A program made the position numbers and the translations under genes. Shown piece by piece: positions 1-14,000 of a DNA stretch of 64,000 bases. Numbering within the stretch: the first letter of the stretch is position 1; each line of letters starts with the position of its first letter. The stretch comes from Aphrophora alni (Eukaryota; Arthropoda; Insecta; Hemiptera; Aphrophoridae), in NCBI GenBank assembly GCA_963513935.1, contig OY740768.1, positions 75,926,877-75,990,876 of the forward strand, written 5' to 3'. Under the pieces are notes generated by a model, which did not search any database, was not told where the DNA came from, and saw nothing but the letters and a program-made list of their open reading frames with translations.

Positions 1-1062
1 ACCCTTGCTTTTTTGATAATGATTAATGATCTGCCAAGTAACTTAATTAATGCATGTAACAGTAATATTTCTTTCCTTGACATCATGGCCAGATCTTCAG
101 TGAGGGATACAAATGTTTGTTTTAGACCAAATAGCTTCTTGTTCAACATGAAAAAACACAAGTATTATATTTAGTCTGAGAGATACGAATACTGTAAAGA
201 ATGCATCTGCTTTGGTTGTTACATTTTTGGGTGCATATTTGGATCGCAGGTTAAATTGAGAGCAGGCATTAACTACATTCTTGCTTGTTTCTAGAGTACA
301 AAAGTTACCAGAGTAGCCTACTGTTTCATTTGAAGAACTTAATGCATCATGTTCCTATCACCTTTGTTTGATATAAATATTTTTCATTTTTACATACAAT
401 AATAATATATTGATTAATGTTTTAGGACTCCGTCAGCAGAGTTAGTGAAATACTTCTGTTATGAAAAAAGTTTTTGCATATTTTATTAAAATCCGACTAT
501 GATGCCCACCTTAAACCTCTATTTGTGGGGAACAAAATAGTAACTATTTATAACCTGTATATATAATTTTAATTGTGTCAGTGATATTTCATTGTATAAA
601 ACTAGGAATTGTTCCAAGATTAAAATCCTGCCTTGTAGGATTCATAAAACCATGGGCATATTGTGATGGGCATTAGGATTTTTAATAGACTCCTAAATTA
701 TATTGAAGGACTAGCACTAGACGACTTAAAAAAGAGGTTATGTATATGGTTGATAACTAATCCTTTGTACTATATGGATGAGTTTTCTCTATGTAATATA
801 TATATATATATAAAATCGTGTGGATGGATGATTGAATTATTGCATGTAGTTTTGTTTCTCTATTTTAATTGTAATATATTTCTTGTTGTTACTCTTAAAA
901 TTTTTTACCTACATTTCAGTTTAAAGGTGCTGTTGAAATATATTTTGTTTTTCTGAATGCTTTTATTTTCTCTTTAAGTGATTTGTAATATATTATGTTA
1001 ACTGTATCAGTTGACTTTGTTGTATTTATTAATGCTGAATGACAATAAGAATATTTTATCTT
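1..1062 (+). mobile_element. 3' end of a CR1/Jockey-like LINE (decayed)
   Basis: Translated in shifting frames, the + strand gives reverse-transcriptase-like pieces. At about 10-55 it reads IMINDLPSNL, the segment just after the usual catalytic region. Near 215-260 it reads VTFLGAYLDRRLN, the typical thumb motif of Jockey/CR1-type enzymes. From 663 an open frame reads GIRIFNRLLNYIEGL and then LKKRLCIWLI, the conserved C-terminal tail of these ORF2 proteins. Several stops lie between, so the copy is dead. The 3' untranslated part ends in A-rich sequence near 1040-1062. The 5' part lies outside the window. Confidence 0.75.
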
Positions 1063-1952
1063 AAACCATTACCATTAGGAAGATCACTTTTCAGAAGGGT
1101 AAACATATTATTACCACCCTCCTTTCAATTAACCCCTCCAAAATAGGTGTTGTCCCTTCCAAATGCAATAACCTCTTAGGAAATATCAAAAATCTATACT
1201 GTTTTAATTAAATATTTGGATATCATTACAGATGTTTCATTTACTAGTTTATATAGTTCAATGAGTTTTACTTGAACTCCCAAATATCTATCGAAATGTT
1301 GAGCTAGTACAGTCTTATGATACTCTTTTTATTATACTCTTACCTGCAAACAAAAAATAATATTTATTGATTGCAAAATTAATAATCCGAATTAAATATT
1401 TGATTCCAAATCAATTATATATACATCAAATTAGGGACTTTTAAACGTTTTCATTGATTTCGGGTTGAACAATTCTGATTTATGGGACGTATGGTGGACC
1501 CCAATTACATTGTGCTACAATTATTGCTGCAATAAGTAATCGTGGCAACCACTTCACACCCTCACAGTTACACTTCTCTCTGGTTTGTTCTTTATTAAAT
1601 TCATCACCTCTACTTAACCTAATGACCGTTAAGCAACAATTCAGGTCATTAATTGTTGAGTAACTTTACTTTTTCAATTAACTTTCCAACCAGTTCACTT
1701 GTTTTAATTTTATAGTTTACCATTGACAAAGTTGTATATGGTTATAAAGTAAATATTATTACAACTTTGTCATGAAAAATCTATGTGCTTTCAATACACG
1801 AGTCAGCAGCACAACACCAATTATATTGTACTACAGTGAAATTGTGTTAATCCGAACCCATGTAGATCATGAGAAGTGTTTAGATATATTGATAGGAAAT
1901 AAGGTTTTGTTATTTGTCTGATTTAGTTTTCATAATTATTTTATCTTTTTCA
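1063..1952. other. Region upstream of ZFPL1; candidate promoter and 5' UTR
   Basis: No coding signal is visible. The stretch from about 1480 to 1660 is somewhat richer in G and C than its surroundings. A strong acceptor (T-rich tract ending in ttttcag at 1947-1953) lies only five bases before the ZFPL1 start codon. I infer at least one non-coding 5' exon somewhere here or further left, but no TATA box or donor can be named with confidence. Confidence 0.3.
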
Positions 1953-1958
1953 GAGATA

Positions 1959-2060
1959 ATGGGTCTCTGCAAATGTCCTAAACGAAAAATAACAAACCAA
2001 TTTTGTTATGAACATCGAGTTAATGTTTGTGAAATGTGTATGGTTACAAAACATACAGCA
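1959..2060 (+). CDS. ZFPL1: ZFPL1 exon 1 (residues 1-34)
   Basis: It begins [19 protein letters not shown] and ends in phase 0 at a perfect donor, gtaagt. The start is fixed by the family-wide [11 protein letters not shown]-terminus. The acceptor at 1953 precedes the ATG by five bases, so this exon also carries a tiny piece of 5' UTR. Confidence 0.95.
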
Positions 2061-5000
2061 GTAAGTTTACATTAGGAAAATGATAATTTTAAAATTATTT
2101 AAAAGCAATTTTTAAGTTTAAACCATGTTATGTAGTAAAGTATAATTTATTGTATATTCTTTTTTCTATTCTATTTGTATTGTATAGTATAATTATGAAG
2201 TACAAATTTCTATATTACTAAGTTCTCTTTATCTTGGATTAACTGTTCTCTGACTAATCAAAAATACACAACATACATTAAATTACTTATTTTTATTATT
2301 TTATACATAAATAAATCAAAAATCATTTGAAGCTAGTCTTTTCAATTAAAAATTCCTTTTACAATAATTTTTCAGAGGACTCCCAAATGGTCATTATACT
2401 AATTTTTCAGTCATAACTTTTCTTCTTTTTATTACTTAAAATTTATTTTTCGCATAGATTTTATCTTAATGTCCACTCTTCTCTCACTAAACACTTTCAA
2501 AATTTACTATTTTAAATTATGATTTCAGGTTGATCTTCATATACACCATTTGTTTGTTATGAGCTGCAATTGGCATGCCACCTCCTCCCGATTTCAGAAT
2601 TTCTTTTATAAAGTGTTAATTGTATAACTTTCATAAACTTGTATATATTATAATATTCTAAAGAAATACTGAGCTCACCCATGGACTATAACTGAACATA
2701 AAAGTGTGTAATTTATAATTAGTAGAATTACAACCATACAACAACCTCAGTAGCTGGGGTATTCATTTTGGATCTTATATGATCTAAACTTTGAATTTTA
2801 ACTTGTGTTTAACCAGATTACAATCCAGAACTATCAAAGTTGATTTAATTTCCTTTAATACGATTATTAATGTAAATCTATCTTATGAACTATAAAGATA
2901 TTAAGTCAAGAGGATATGAACAATTTTATCAAATGACTATAATTTCTGTTTTCCTTAATTGATGTTTGTATATACAATCATTCAGTAATTTCATAGTTTT
3001 GTTCTTAAAATCTGTTTTGTTTGCTTAACTTTTTTCTTGGAATAAAATTGAATTTTGTATGGAGTATATGTAAATCTAGATTTGTTTATTTTGATCGCCA
3101 TTTTTATTATTTAATAAATAACCATATTTCAGAACTATAAACAACCAGATAATTTGTGTAGGTAAATTTCTTAATATATATAAATATCTTTTAACATTGT
3201 GGTGTTGCTGTATATGATGCCTCGAACTTGGGGCTATTAATCATTGGGGTATATTCTTAACCAATATCTTTTTGTGAGTTATTGTAAAAGTTATAACATT
3301 TTTCATATAAAACAAAATGGCGGATAGCAAGAAAATGAAGCGTTTCCGAAGATACGTTTTATGAATTTTTTTCTATGTTTTCACTTGGAGAATGAGCTAT
3401 GAAAGTGCCAGAGAATTGTGTAACACCCTGTATATTTTATACTGTAATTTCCCCCATGGGAGGTACAGACTAGCTGTACTTTATAAGAGGGGGTTGGTGT
3501 CTCTCGCGGTCCCCAGTCAAACACTCACAGCACATAAACTATCATCCATATAGAGACATACACCCAATTCCCCTATATACATTTTCTTTCTTAGGGTTTT
3601 ATAGCAGGGGGGATGGGGTGCAAACTATCTGGACCTATTGAGAGGACATTTTAGTAACACTTGTTCTAAAGAGAAACTAAAATGGATAGTGTGGCATTAA
3701 AGGCCACAATAGCGAAGGATGTAATATTGAAGCAAAGTGTGCAAATTATGACAGTGACCATCCTGCACGTTTACTGAAATACCCAAAATATAAAGTTGAG
3801 AAGGCAATTTAGAAATAATGGCTAAAGAGAAACTTTCCATTTTTGAAGCTAGGAAAGTGTTCAAACAAATTACTGCTTTACCTCCAACCATAGGTTGTAT
3901 TCATGTAAGGAACTGGGTGAGATGGTTCATATATTTGGAGATCAAATAAAACAATTAATTGCAGTACAAAGAAGTTCATCTGTTAATGTCCCATCTAGTT
4001 CTAAAGTTGACATTCTTGCTAAATATACAAAACTCATTGTATCAAAAACTAAATCTGTGCCTTCGCTACAAAAAAACCCTCAAATTGCCACCGCCAACTG
4101 GACAGCTAATTAAACAAAAATTTCAATCTGTATCTGTTGAAGGCAAGCCAAGTAGACCATTGAGTGTAAGAACCAAGTCTAAAAACTAAAAATAAGGGAG
4201 TATTAATACAAGGAGACTTTGAATGAACCAGTTTTCGATTTAAGCCACAATTCAGAAACATTCAGATATCATATTTAAATTTTTACCTAGAAATATTTCA
4301 CGAAAATCATCACTGTGGCTTTAAAAAAACCTAGCATTGATATGCACAGTTTTAACAAAATTAGGATAAAATAATTCCCATTGAAATGCAAGAAAACAAT
4401 GTCAGAAAACAGTTAATAAAGAAAAAATATTTTCAAAAAACTAAGTATGACATAAAATGTCATCCAAATCTTGCAGCATTTCCATTCCACAAATAAATAC
4501 TACAATATTATTATCTATTATTATCAAGACAACAACATTTGTTAAACAATATTAAATAAAATTTATAGAGATCATCTGTAACATTGTAAATAGTGACATA
4601 AATCACTCCACTAAAGTAAAAAGCTAAAATTATGCAAATAAAAATAATTATGAAATTACAGTAAACAAACATCTGATCATGAAATTCACTCAGAGCAGTT
4701 ATATAAGCATAGACAAGAAGTTGCATATAGACATTAGTTTGATGCTGAAATTGATGTCGCCATACCATGTCTTCACTGTTTATCAACACAGAAACACTAC
4801 CGTCCATAGTCCACACATTCCTGGGGCTATAAAGTTCAACAGCTATTCTGTAAATATCAAGTTGCCATGGCGTCAAATCCTCACACATTGTGATAGCCAT
4901 CCTTTAAACATTTTTTAAATTTCAAATATTTTGCTCCTATCTCTGTAGATTAGATTAAGCGTTAAACCGGCCCTGAGCATCGCGACCATTAGTTTATTGT

Positions 5001-8000
5001 GCAACTCCTAACCCTATTTCTGTAACTGACAAACTTTACAGTCACATAAAAAAATAAATTGTACAACTATCCAAAATGACCTAACCATTTAAACAATTTT
5101 AAACAGAGTGTTCAGAAAATGTCGTTCCAAACTTTAACTGGTAGTTATTATGGGTCAGAATAAAGAAAAAAGTTCCTATTAACATATGTCCAGAAACACT
5201 TCATTTTTCATGTATTGGACGTTTTGTGTTTTTTGAAAAATAGTTATAGTGTTTAAAATTATTAATATTTTGAATCAAAATTTATTACACACATTTTTAA
5301 TGCTACTTTTTTATTAGGATATCAAGAATCAAAAGAAAAAATGGAAATGGCCACCATTTTGAAAATTTATGAGATAAAGTTTTTATTTTTGTTATATTGG
5401 TAAATCGTTGAATGAAAAATATCTACATACCAAATTTCGACTCAAAATCTTAATAATTTCAAAACTTATAATTATTTTTCAAAAAAAACACAAAATAGCC
5501 AACAGATGGAAAATGAATCGTTTCTAGACATATGTGTATAGGAACTTTTTTCTTTAATTTGACCCATATAACTAACCACCACTTAAAGTTTGACACAACA
5601 TTTTCTGAACACTTTGTATATATAAATAATCCTGACACAACTAATTCCCATTGATTTATCAAACTATTTGTTTTTGATATAAAAAAAAGATATATAAATG
5701 TGCAGAATTTAAAAAGCAAACAAAGACGGAGAGCCATTTTTCATAACATTTCTTATAATGACAGAACACTTCCTAACATAACTTAATCTAACGTTCACTC
5801 AATTTATCACAATCTAAGTTAACAATTTCACCATGAGCCATAACTATACACCTATCTATTACAATGAAATGCAAAATATAGATTAATTAAAGAAATTCGT
5901 TGACTAATGAAATATCGTGATTCTGTTTATTCCTAAGCAAGGAAATCTAAAAGTATTACAGACCTTAAGTTACAACACAGCCCTAGAAAGAAACAGCAAA
6001 TTAAGTTCTAAAGTCAGGTATTCACGCATTATTTAATAAAAATAAATCCTCAGCTGCTTTGTTGTGTGGTGTTCAATGATGGGGAATAAGTAAATCTTGA
6101 TTTTCTCAATTGGGGTAAGCTTGTCACTCAATCAGCTGAATAATTACTTTGTAGTTCCTTCCTTCGTTGTTGATTTTGGATGTGTGAAAAACTTTGTTTC
6201 TATGCTGGAAGGAATTTGTAGTGTAACTAATGGTTTCTATTTCTTTCAAGTAGTAAATAATGACGTTATTGAAGCTATATGTAGGGCAATTACTAATTCA
6301 GTAGATGATGATGGGATTCCTATTTTATTAAATGAATTGTTGTTTCTGCATTGCCTACTATTGCAAAGTTCTTCAATTTATCATTAGCTACTGGTGTTTA
6401 ACAGCTTGCCTGGAAGTCTGATTTAATCTGTCCCAACCGTCATGTCCTTCCGATTTCAGACCCATAAGTTTAGTATACTTCTGGCTCTATCGAAATGTCT
6501 TGAATGTCTAGTATATCAACAACTCACAACTTACTATGAGGCAAATAATATTCTCAGCCCTTTCCAATCTGGTTTCGTTCAGACCTTAGTACTACTACTG
6601 CTATCGTTTTTGCAACTGACAAAGTAATGTTGGTAATGGATCGTAGAGAGCTTACCATCCTCATTTTATATGATTTTCTCTTTTTTTTATTGTTGTAATT
6701 ATTCTTTGTTGCTTGTAAAATTTAAAAATATGGATCTGGCACCAGAATGCATTGCAAAAGTCCAGTCCTATGTTTTGGAAGAAACCAGCTCCTTTATGAA
6801 GGAGACAATAGATCTGGTTGGAGTGCGGTCTGTAGTAGAGCCCACAAGGATCGGTTTTAGGATCTTCTTTATTTAGTAAGCATATCTATTCAGTGCTGCA
6901 ATAATGCAATTTCCATTTATATGCTGGTGACTTTTAAATTTATTTGCATTTTAAAATTTGTGATAGCTATTAATTTAGCAGTAAATAATTTTAACCATAA
7001 TATTAAACATATTTCTTTTTGGACAAGAAAACATGGTTTGAGGATCAATAAAGCAAAACCCCAATCAATCATCTTAGGATATTCAATATAGCTTAATAAA
7101 CTAGACATAAATAAACTTTCTAGACTACAGTTTGAAAACGACTCTTTGGACTATTACATAAAAGTAAAGGGCTTTGTACTCATTATTGACAATAGACTGT
7201 CAAAGAGTGACTATGTGACTAAGACATACAATAGAGTCATCGCTGAGATGCAATGTTTTAAAAGAATGCAAGATTTCTTGGTGTTCAAATTAGTGCTATT
7301 AGTAAGGGCTATGATACTTCCAACTACTGTGACATGTCTGTGGTGCTGGGTAAAAATTACGGTGGGCACAGAATTATTGCATACGCTTTATCTTCAATAT
7401 AAAATGTGATGTCTATATTATAAAACATTTAATCTACTAAAACTCAACAATTTAGTTTCTTACCCTATTTTAATTATATACTACATTTTGGAATTTTAGT
7501 TTACCTGGCAAAAACATGTTTCTGAATATCTCCGATTTAAATACTAAGACCACAAGTATGATCTACATACCACTACATTGAACCACAATGTAACAATTCA
7601 TTTACTGTTTCCGCTTTTTGCTTATGGGATTCGTTTCCAAAAACAATTAAGTCTGTTGACAGCTGGTCAAGTTTTCACAGCTGCTGAAGATATATTTCTT
7701 GATCTAACAATAGAGAAAGATATATCTCCACTTGAGATATGACCGAATTGTATATTTTGTATTTAATGTGTATGAATAGTTAGTATTTCACTCTATGTAG
7801 TCATTTTATTATTTTTGAAATGAGAAATTTTAAAGAAATATTTTTAATGTAATACAATAACTACCGGTACCTACATTATTTTACAATGATCTATATAATC
7901 AATACAATTGTTACAGTGCACTGTCCAATCATATTTAAAGTGGCTTCAGGATTGTGATTATGATTCTCTGTGTCAACTGTGCAATAAAGATTTGGCTTCA

Positions 8001-11000
8001 AAAAGCGTTGTCCGACTTACATGTTACCGTAAGTTTCAGTTTTTTGCAGTTTGTTAATATATTTTACAAATTTGTTTATTATATAACTTAGAGTTTAATA
8101 GTTCGCATAACCTATTAGTTTAGATTTTGTATGGATAGGAGACACAGGCTGAGAAAGTGAACATTGTTTACGAAATATTTCAAAACTTTAGTGTTTTGTG
8201 TATGTTTTCTTACTTTTGTACTATTAGGTAAAACCAAGGATCACTTTCCAAGGTAAGCCTGTGTCTCCTATCCGTACAAAATGTTTATTATATAACTAAA
8301 ATTTTAATATATAAAACATGTTAATATGTTTCTGTAAGCTCATATAGATTCCTTATTTAATCATTACTACGTGTAAATATACTTAAACTACAGGAGTGTT
8401 CATATGTAGGTCAATAAATGTATGGTTTTATTCTTATACCTATAACAAGTGGTTTGTTTATGGTGGAATAATTCTATTTAGTCATTTTATATCAGGTTTG
8501 TGAATGTTTAAAAATTTCTATAACTTTGATTATGCTGAAACTGTCAATTTCAAAATCGGTGATTAATTTGAGACAACAGGTTTTGTACACAACAGAAATA
8601 AATGTGGTTGACTACTTAACCCTCGTACTGACAATCATCCGAAATCGACCCACACTCCCGAACTAGTTGGCTATGTTTCACCTATATATGGATATTTTCT
8701 TGGAGTTTGTCAAGGATAAATTCTTCTGATATAAGTTAAACACATCGCTGATGGTTTTGCTGAGATTGGCAATGACAAAGAACACTGTCATCGTGTGTGC
8801 AATAGTTTCCAGGAAAGACTCTATCAGTCATGATGGCCAACAATGTGAGGTCTCTTGTAGAGCTTATAAGAAATTTGTTATAATAACAATAATAAGTGTT
8901 GAAAGAATAAAAGATAAATCATTTATTTCTATTGTCAACCTACATATGAGCACCTCTGATATTAACCAGTTAGTAATACAAAATTATTATTCTGTATTTT
9001 TTATTTGCAGATGTATTCCACTGGGCATGTTTGGATCAGTATGCTAGGAAATTACCAAGTACAACTGCCCCAGCTGGATATAAGTGTCCTTCTTGTCAAA
9101 CGCCATTATTTCCAAAAAGTAATTTAGTTTCACCAGTTGGAGATGTATTAAGACAAAAACTTGCAGGTGTTAATTGGGCTCGTGTGGGGCTGGGCCTCCC
9201 ATTGGTAAGTACTAAATTAATTAGACTGATGTAAGTAGAACAAAAACTCGAAAACAAGATCTCACAAAAACTACGTTTATTCAATCAAACACATTTCAAC
9301 GACAAAGTTGCCATCCTCAGTGATACATGAGCTACAATAACAAAACTATAACTATTATATATGTATGAGTTATAGTTTTGTTATTGTAGCTCATGTATCA
9401 CTGAGGATGGCGACTTTGTCGTTGAAACGTGTTTGATTGAATAAACGTAGTTTTTTTTTTGAGATCTTGTGTTATTGTTTTTGTTCTACAAGATATTATC
9501 TCACAAGTCAAGCTCAATATTTATTTATAGACTGATGTGTTCAGAGATTCAGTGTTCAGAATTAATAGTCACTAGTAGGGCAATTCATTATTTTCTAATT
9601 TACTGAAGCAGAAACCAAAATGACAAAATAGAATAATTATATTTTTATACTCTATAGTTCCTTAGGCAATAGTATTATAAACAGGTATTTCCTCTCCTAG
9701 TTTTTCCTCATTGTTTTATAAAACTGATTTACAATATTTTACAAAACAACTATTTATACTGCAATACTGTTTTATTTATATGATGTAGCTTTTTATAATT
9801 ATTATCAATGTTTTTAAAGTAATAATCACAAAGAAGAAAATATCACTCATCAAAATGAAGAAATGTAATCTTTCATACTATTACAAAGAAATCTTGACTT
9901 TGGAAAAGACAGTAGTACGCTACTACAAATAAAAAGAAATTGATTTGTTCTTACATAGATCCACACACACTAATCTCTTTAACTCATTCTAAAATTTAAA
10001 AATAAGGAAAAGGGGAGGAGTAGACTTTGTTTGTTTCCTTACTACGTTTAGCTTTTAATATTTTGTTTTGATCTGTCTTATTACAAATGGCATTTTACAT
10101 ATACCCAAATTGGTTTATTTCTCACTGGTTTTACATGTATTTAAGGAAAATAGCGAAATCTTCATAAATATAATTTTAGATAGCAGACACAAAACATGTT
10201 TTTTTAACATTCAGTGATTTATATTTTGTTGCGAAAAGTGACTGTAAAAATTTTTATTAAAAATATAATTTCTGAAGTGATAAATATTTTTTTCATTGTT
10301 CATAATCTAATTTTTATATTTTTGTAGATTTATAATATAATTATTTTTTAATCTAAAATCTAGGAATAAAAACTATCAAGATATTTTTTCAAATATTGTT
10401 AATTATTAGATTACAATATGAGATACACGTTGAGTAATCAAATTCCTAAGTTAAATCGAATGATTTATTAATTGCCTTTAATAACAGATATTTTCTCATA
10501 TGCTTACTACTAATAAGTAAAAACAATTGATGTCAGCTTTGACAATAACAAGTATTTAATTGAGTAACTTGAAATAGAAAAATTGAACAATGACAAACAA
10601 TTAGTAATATAAAGTTTTACCTGTAGTTTGTTATGATTTTCTTCTTAACCCTAGAGTGGACGGGCGGAAAAAAGTTACGTGGATGGACGGGCTGGGTCCA
10701 ACAGACCAATAATGAAAAACACATTTTTTTTGCAATGTAACAAATTTTATTCTCACAAATTATGGTATTTTCTGAAATATAGAAATGATTTGAGTAATAC
10801 TAAGTTGTTGTCGAATTCATCTTTTACTTCTATAAACAAATTATATTAAAATACTAAAATTTTACACAAATTTTACATAAAATATTGAAAAATTACTTAA
10901 AAACACTAGTTGAATGAATTAATGGTACATAAAGTACGATTTTTTTAAAAAGATATTAGTCACACAAAAGAAATTAAATAATACATTAACTACAACATGA

Positions 11001-14000
11001 ATGGTTTTCTTATTTCAACATCTTGAATTTTGTCATTTATGAAATGAAGAACTTACTTTGCACTGCAGTCTTCGCACACTATATCTGCATGTGAAAGGCA
11101 TAGCCAGACTTTGCATTGCTTATAAAAATACTTAGTTTTACTGTCCTTGCATTTGTAGCATCTTCCTCTTTTTCCTTGCTGAGGTTCTTCTCTTTCTTGA
11201 GGTTGAAAGCCAGAGATTCTTGCAACCAAGTTGCGTATTTCTCGAGGTAAGTTACCTTGTTGCGCCTACAGCAGCATGTTGGGTTGAAGTAGTAGTTGTC
11301 CTAGCTCCTTTAGGAAGTCTAGTCTTACTAAGCCAGGTTGCTTCCTTTTTACAACTACATATGCATTTAGAGCACCTATATTCATAATGGTGTAAAACAA
11401 GCTCAAAGGCCATCGTTTCGTGCCTCTTGCAACTGTGTATTCTGCACACATGGTGTCGACAAAATCAACGCCACTTTTTGTAATGTATTACTTACATTAT
11501 AGTAAATAATAATGTTTGTTTTCTTTTGATCTCCTGTATCTGCATCAATTTCATCGTCTCCGTGTATTGTTGAGAGTAACAAAACGCATTTGTTGTGTTT
11601 TGGTACATATGAAACCAAAGTCATGTCTTTTTGAAATCCAAACAGGCTGGAACATTTTTTTTTTTTAGTGTTAGCTAAAAAGGACGGTGGTACTTGAGGC
11701 TTGTTTTTTTTTCAGGGTACCTACAATAGTTAATTTGTTGTGATCAAGGACAAGGTCTGCTGCAGTTTCGTATGATGTGAACCAATTGTCTATGGTTACA
11801 TTTCTATTACTACCTTTGACAGATTTTTCACATAGTAAGTTTTAGAGCACGCCAAATCAAATACCTTCATGCCATACCTTTTAGGTTTTGAAGGTATATA
11901 CATTCGAAACCTGCATTGTCCACGAAAAGGGACAAGTGTTTCATCTAGAGTTGCGCACTCAGAAATTGAATAGTATTTATTGCAATTGGAAACAAATAAC
12001 TCAACTAATTCTCTCAAGGCAGCTAGGTTGTCATGCCTCTTCTAGTCTCAATATCATCAAACCGAATACATCGTGTAAAGAAATTTAAATCTTCTAATTG
12101 ACATGCCTGCTCGGACAATCGTGTAGACGGATTTTGTTGGATCAGCGTAAGATCACCAAGGGGGGTGGGAAGTTTGCAGTTGGAGTGGCTTGAGTAAGTC
12201 AGTCCATGTGGGGAGCTATAAAAGATTGGGTGCGTTTCCGTGATGTTGTAATTTGAATTGCAATAACAACAAATTAAATTTTTTGTTCGAGGAATAAATA
12301 TCATAATTTCGGAAACTTGAATGTAATTTAATTTATTGCCTGAGACCGCGTCCTCTTGCCATCCCGACAGGTTTACAGCACTAACCACCTTCTTAAGAAC
12401 GTTTCTCTAATAATCTACTTCCCTATCTAACTGTTCAAGAAGTTTTGAATCAACATTGCCGTTTTTAAAGTTCCCAGATTTGACTTTTGAGAAGGAGAAT
12501 TTTCATGGACTTGAACTCTTTGTGAGGCATTTTTTCAGTTATTAAAGACAGTTGTTATTGTACTTGGGTTAGTTTGCCCAATAAAGAACATGCATGGTGT
12601 GCAAATACACATCTTTTAGTTTGAAAAATACCATCCAATTTCTACTTATTATTTTCCCATTTTAAAGTTGACGAGAAAATAAGTTGTCTGAAGAGTACCT
12701 GTATGTGTCTAAAGAATGAAGGTGCCTAGATGAGGTATATTCAGTTTGCCGGTTTTGTAGTGTGCCATGTTGACAGAAGTAGTCATAATTTTTCACTGAT
12801 ATTCAAGAAAGTAAAGGTCAGGTTTAAATTAAAACATGGGTGGACCAATATCAGTAACATCAGTTTCAAGATTTTTATTAATTAATGGTTCTCATTATAA
12901 AGTGCTTTTGTCCTCTTTTTTACAAATCTCACTTCCATTAATGAAATTTTTTTCCACATTGCCAACAGATTCATCTTTACTATTATTTAATTTTTTTTTA
13001 AATAGTTAGCTTTGTAATTTTATTAAATAGTTTTATACTTTTCTTCCAGTGCTCCTCACGATGTTTTTTGTACTGTGCTCCACTCAGTTTAGTTTTAGCA
13101 TTGTTATTATCCTTGTTGTCACTATTGGAACTCACTATATTTAATTTACAATGTTATAAAAAAAATGTTAACACTCACTAGATAACACAAACTACAAAAA
13201 AACTAATGTTGTCAAAGTGTTGTCCATGATCTGTAACAAAAGCAGAACACAAGTTCACAGGCACAGACATGTGAGGGAAGAGGTGAATGAGGGAAAGAGA
13301 AGAGATACAGTGGAATGACATGAGTCATCAGTCGTCGTTATCCACTGTCTACACATTGATGTTCTCCCTACCAAATTTTGGTCGGGAATGCTGAAGTTGT
13401 TGTAGTTAGATCTTAACAAATAAATTAATAATAACAGTTAAGTATTATTTGAAACAATTTATAAAAAGGGGAGGTTACTTTAGTTACAAATTGCCCCACG
13501 TTGGGCGCCAATTGAAACAATTTATAAAAAGAAAAGTTACTTTAGTTACAAATTGCCACACTTTGTGCGCCAATTGCAACTATTTAGAAAACTGTGGGGT
13601 TGAAATTTACTTTAAGTAATAAATTGCCCAACTTTGTGTGACAATTGTAATGATTTACTAAAAGGGGAGAAGCTAATAACAAATGAAAAGTAATAAAATG
13701 TTGGGCACCATGACAAGTGCATAATTGCCAAATTTAAATTTTGAATGTTAATTTTAATGGGTCGTGAATTCTTTTGAAACAGTGTACTTAATGGAATACT
13801 GGATTGGAATGTGGAAGTCCTTTATACTTTACACAAACATGTTATTTATTTTAACAAACAGAATATCAAACATAAACATGTCAAAATTACAAAACTTCAT
13901 TAGATAAGTATTTTTTAAAACATTAAAAAAAAATCATTAACAAAAGGTTTTTTATATATATTTATGATTATAAAAAATAAGAGTTTGATCCAAGATGAGC

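Noticed and set aside
8617..10652. A complete piggyBac element between the TTAA-CCCT ends at 8617 and 10645
   Set aside because: Both ends point the same way (direct orientation, not inverted) and ZFPL1 exon 3 lies between them, so they cannot be the two ends of one element.
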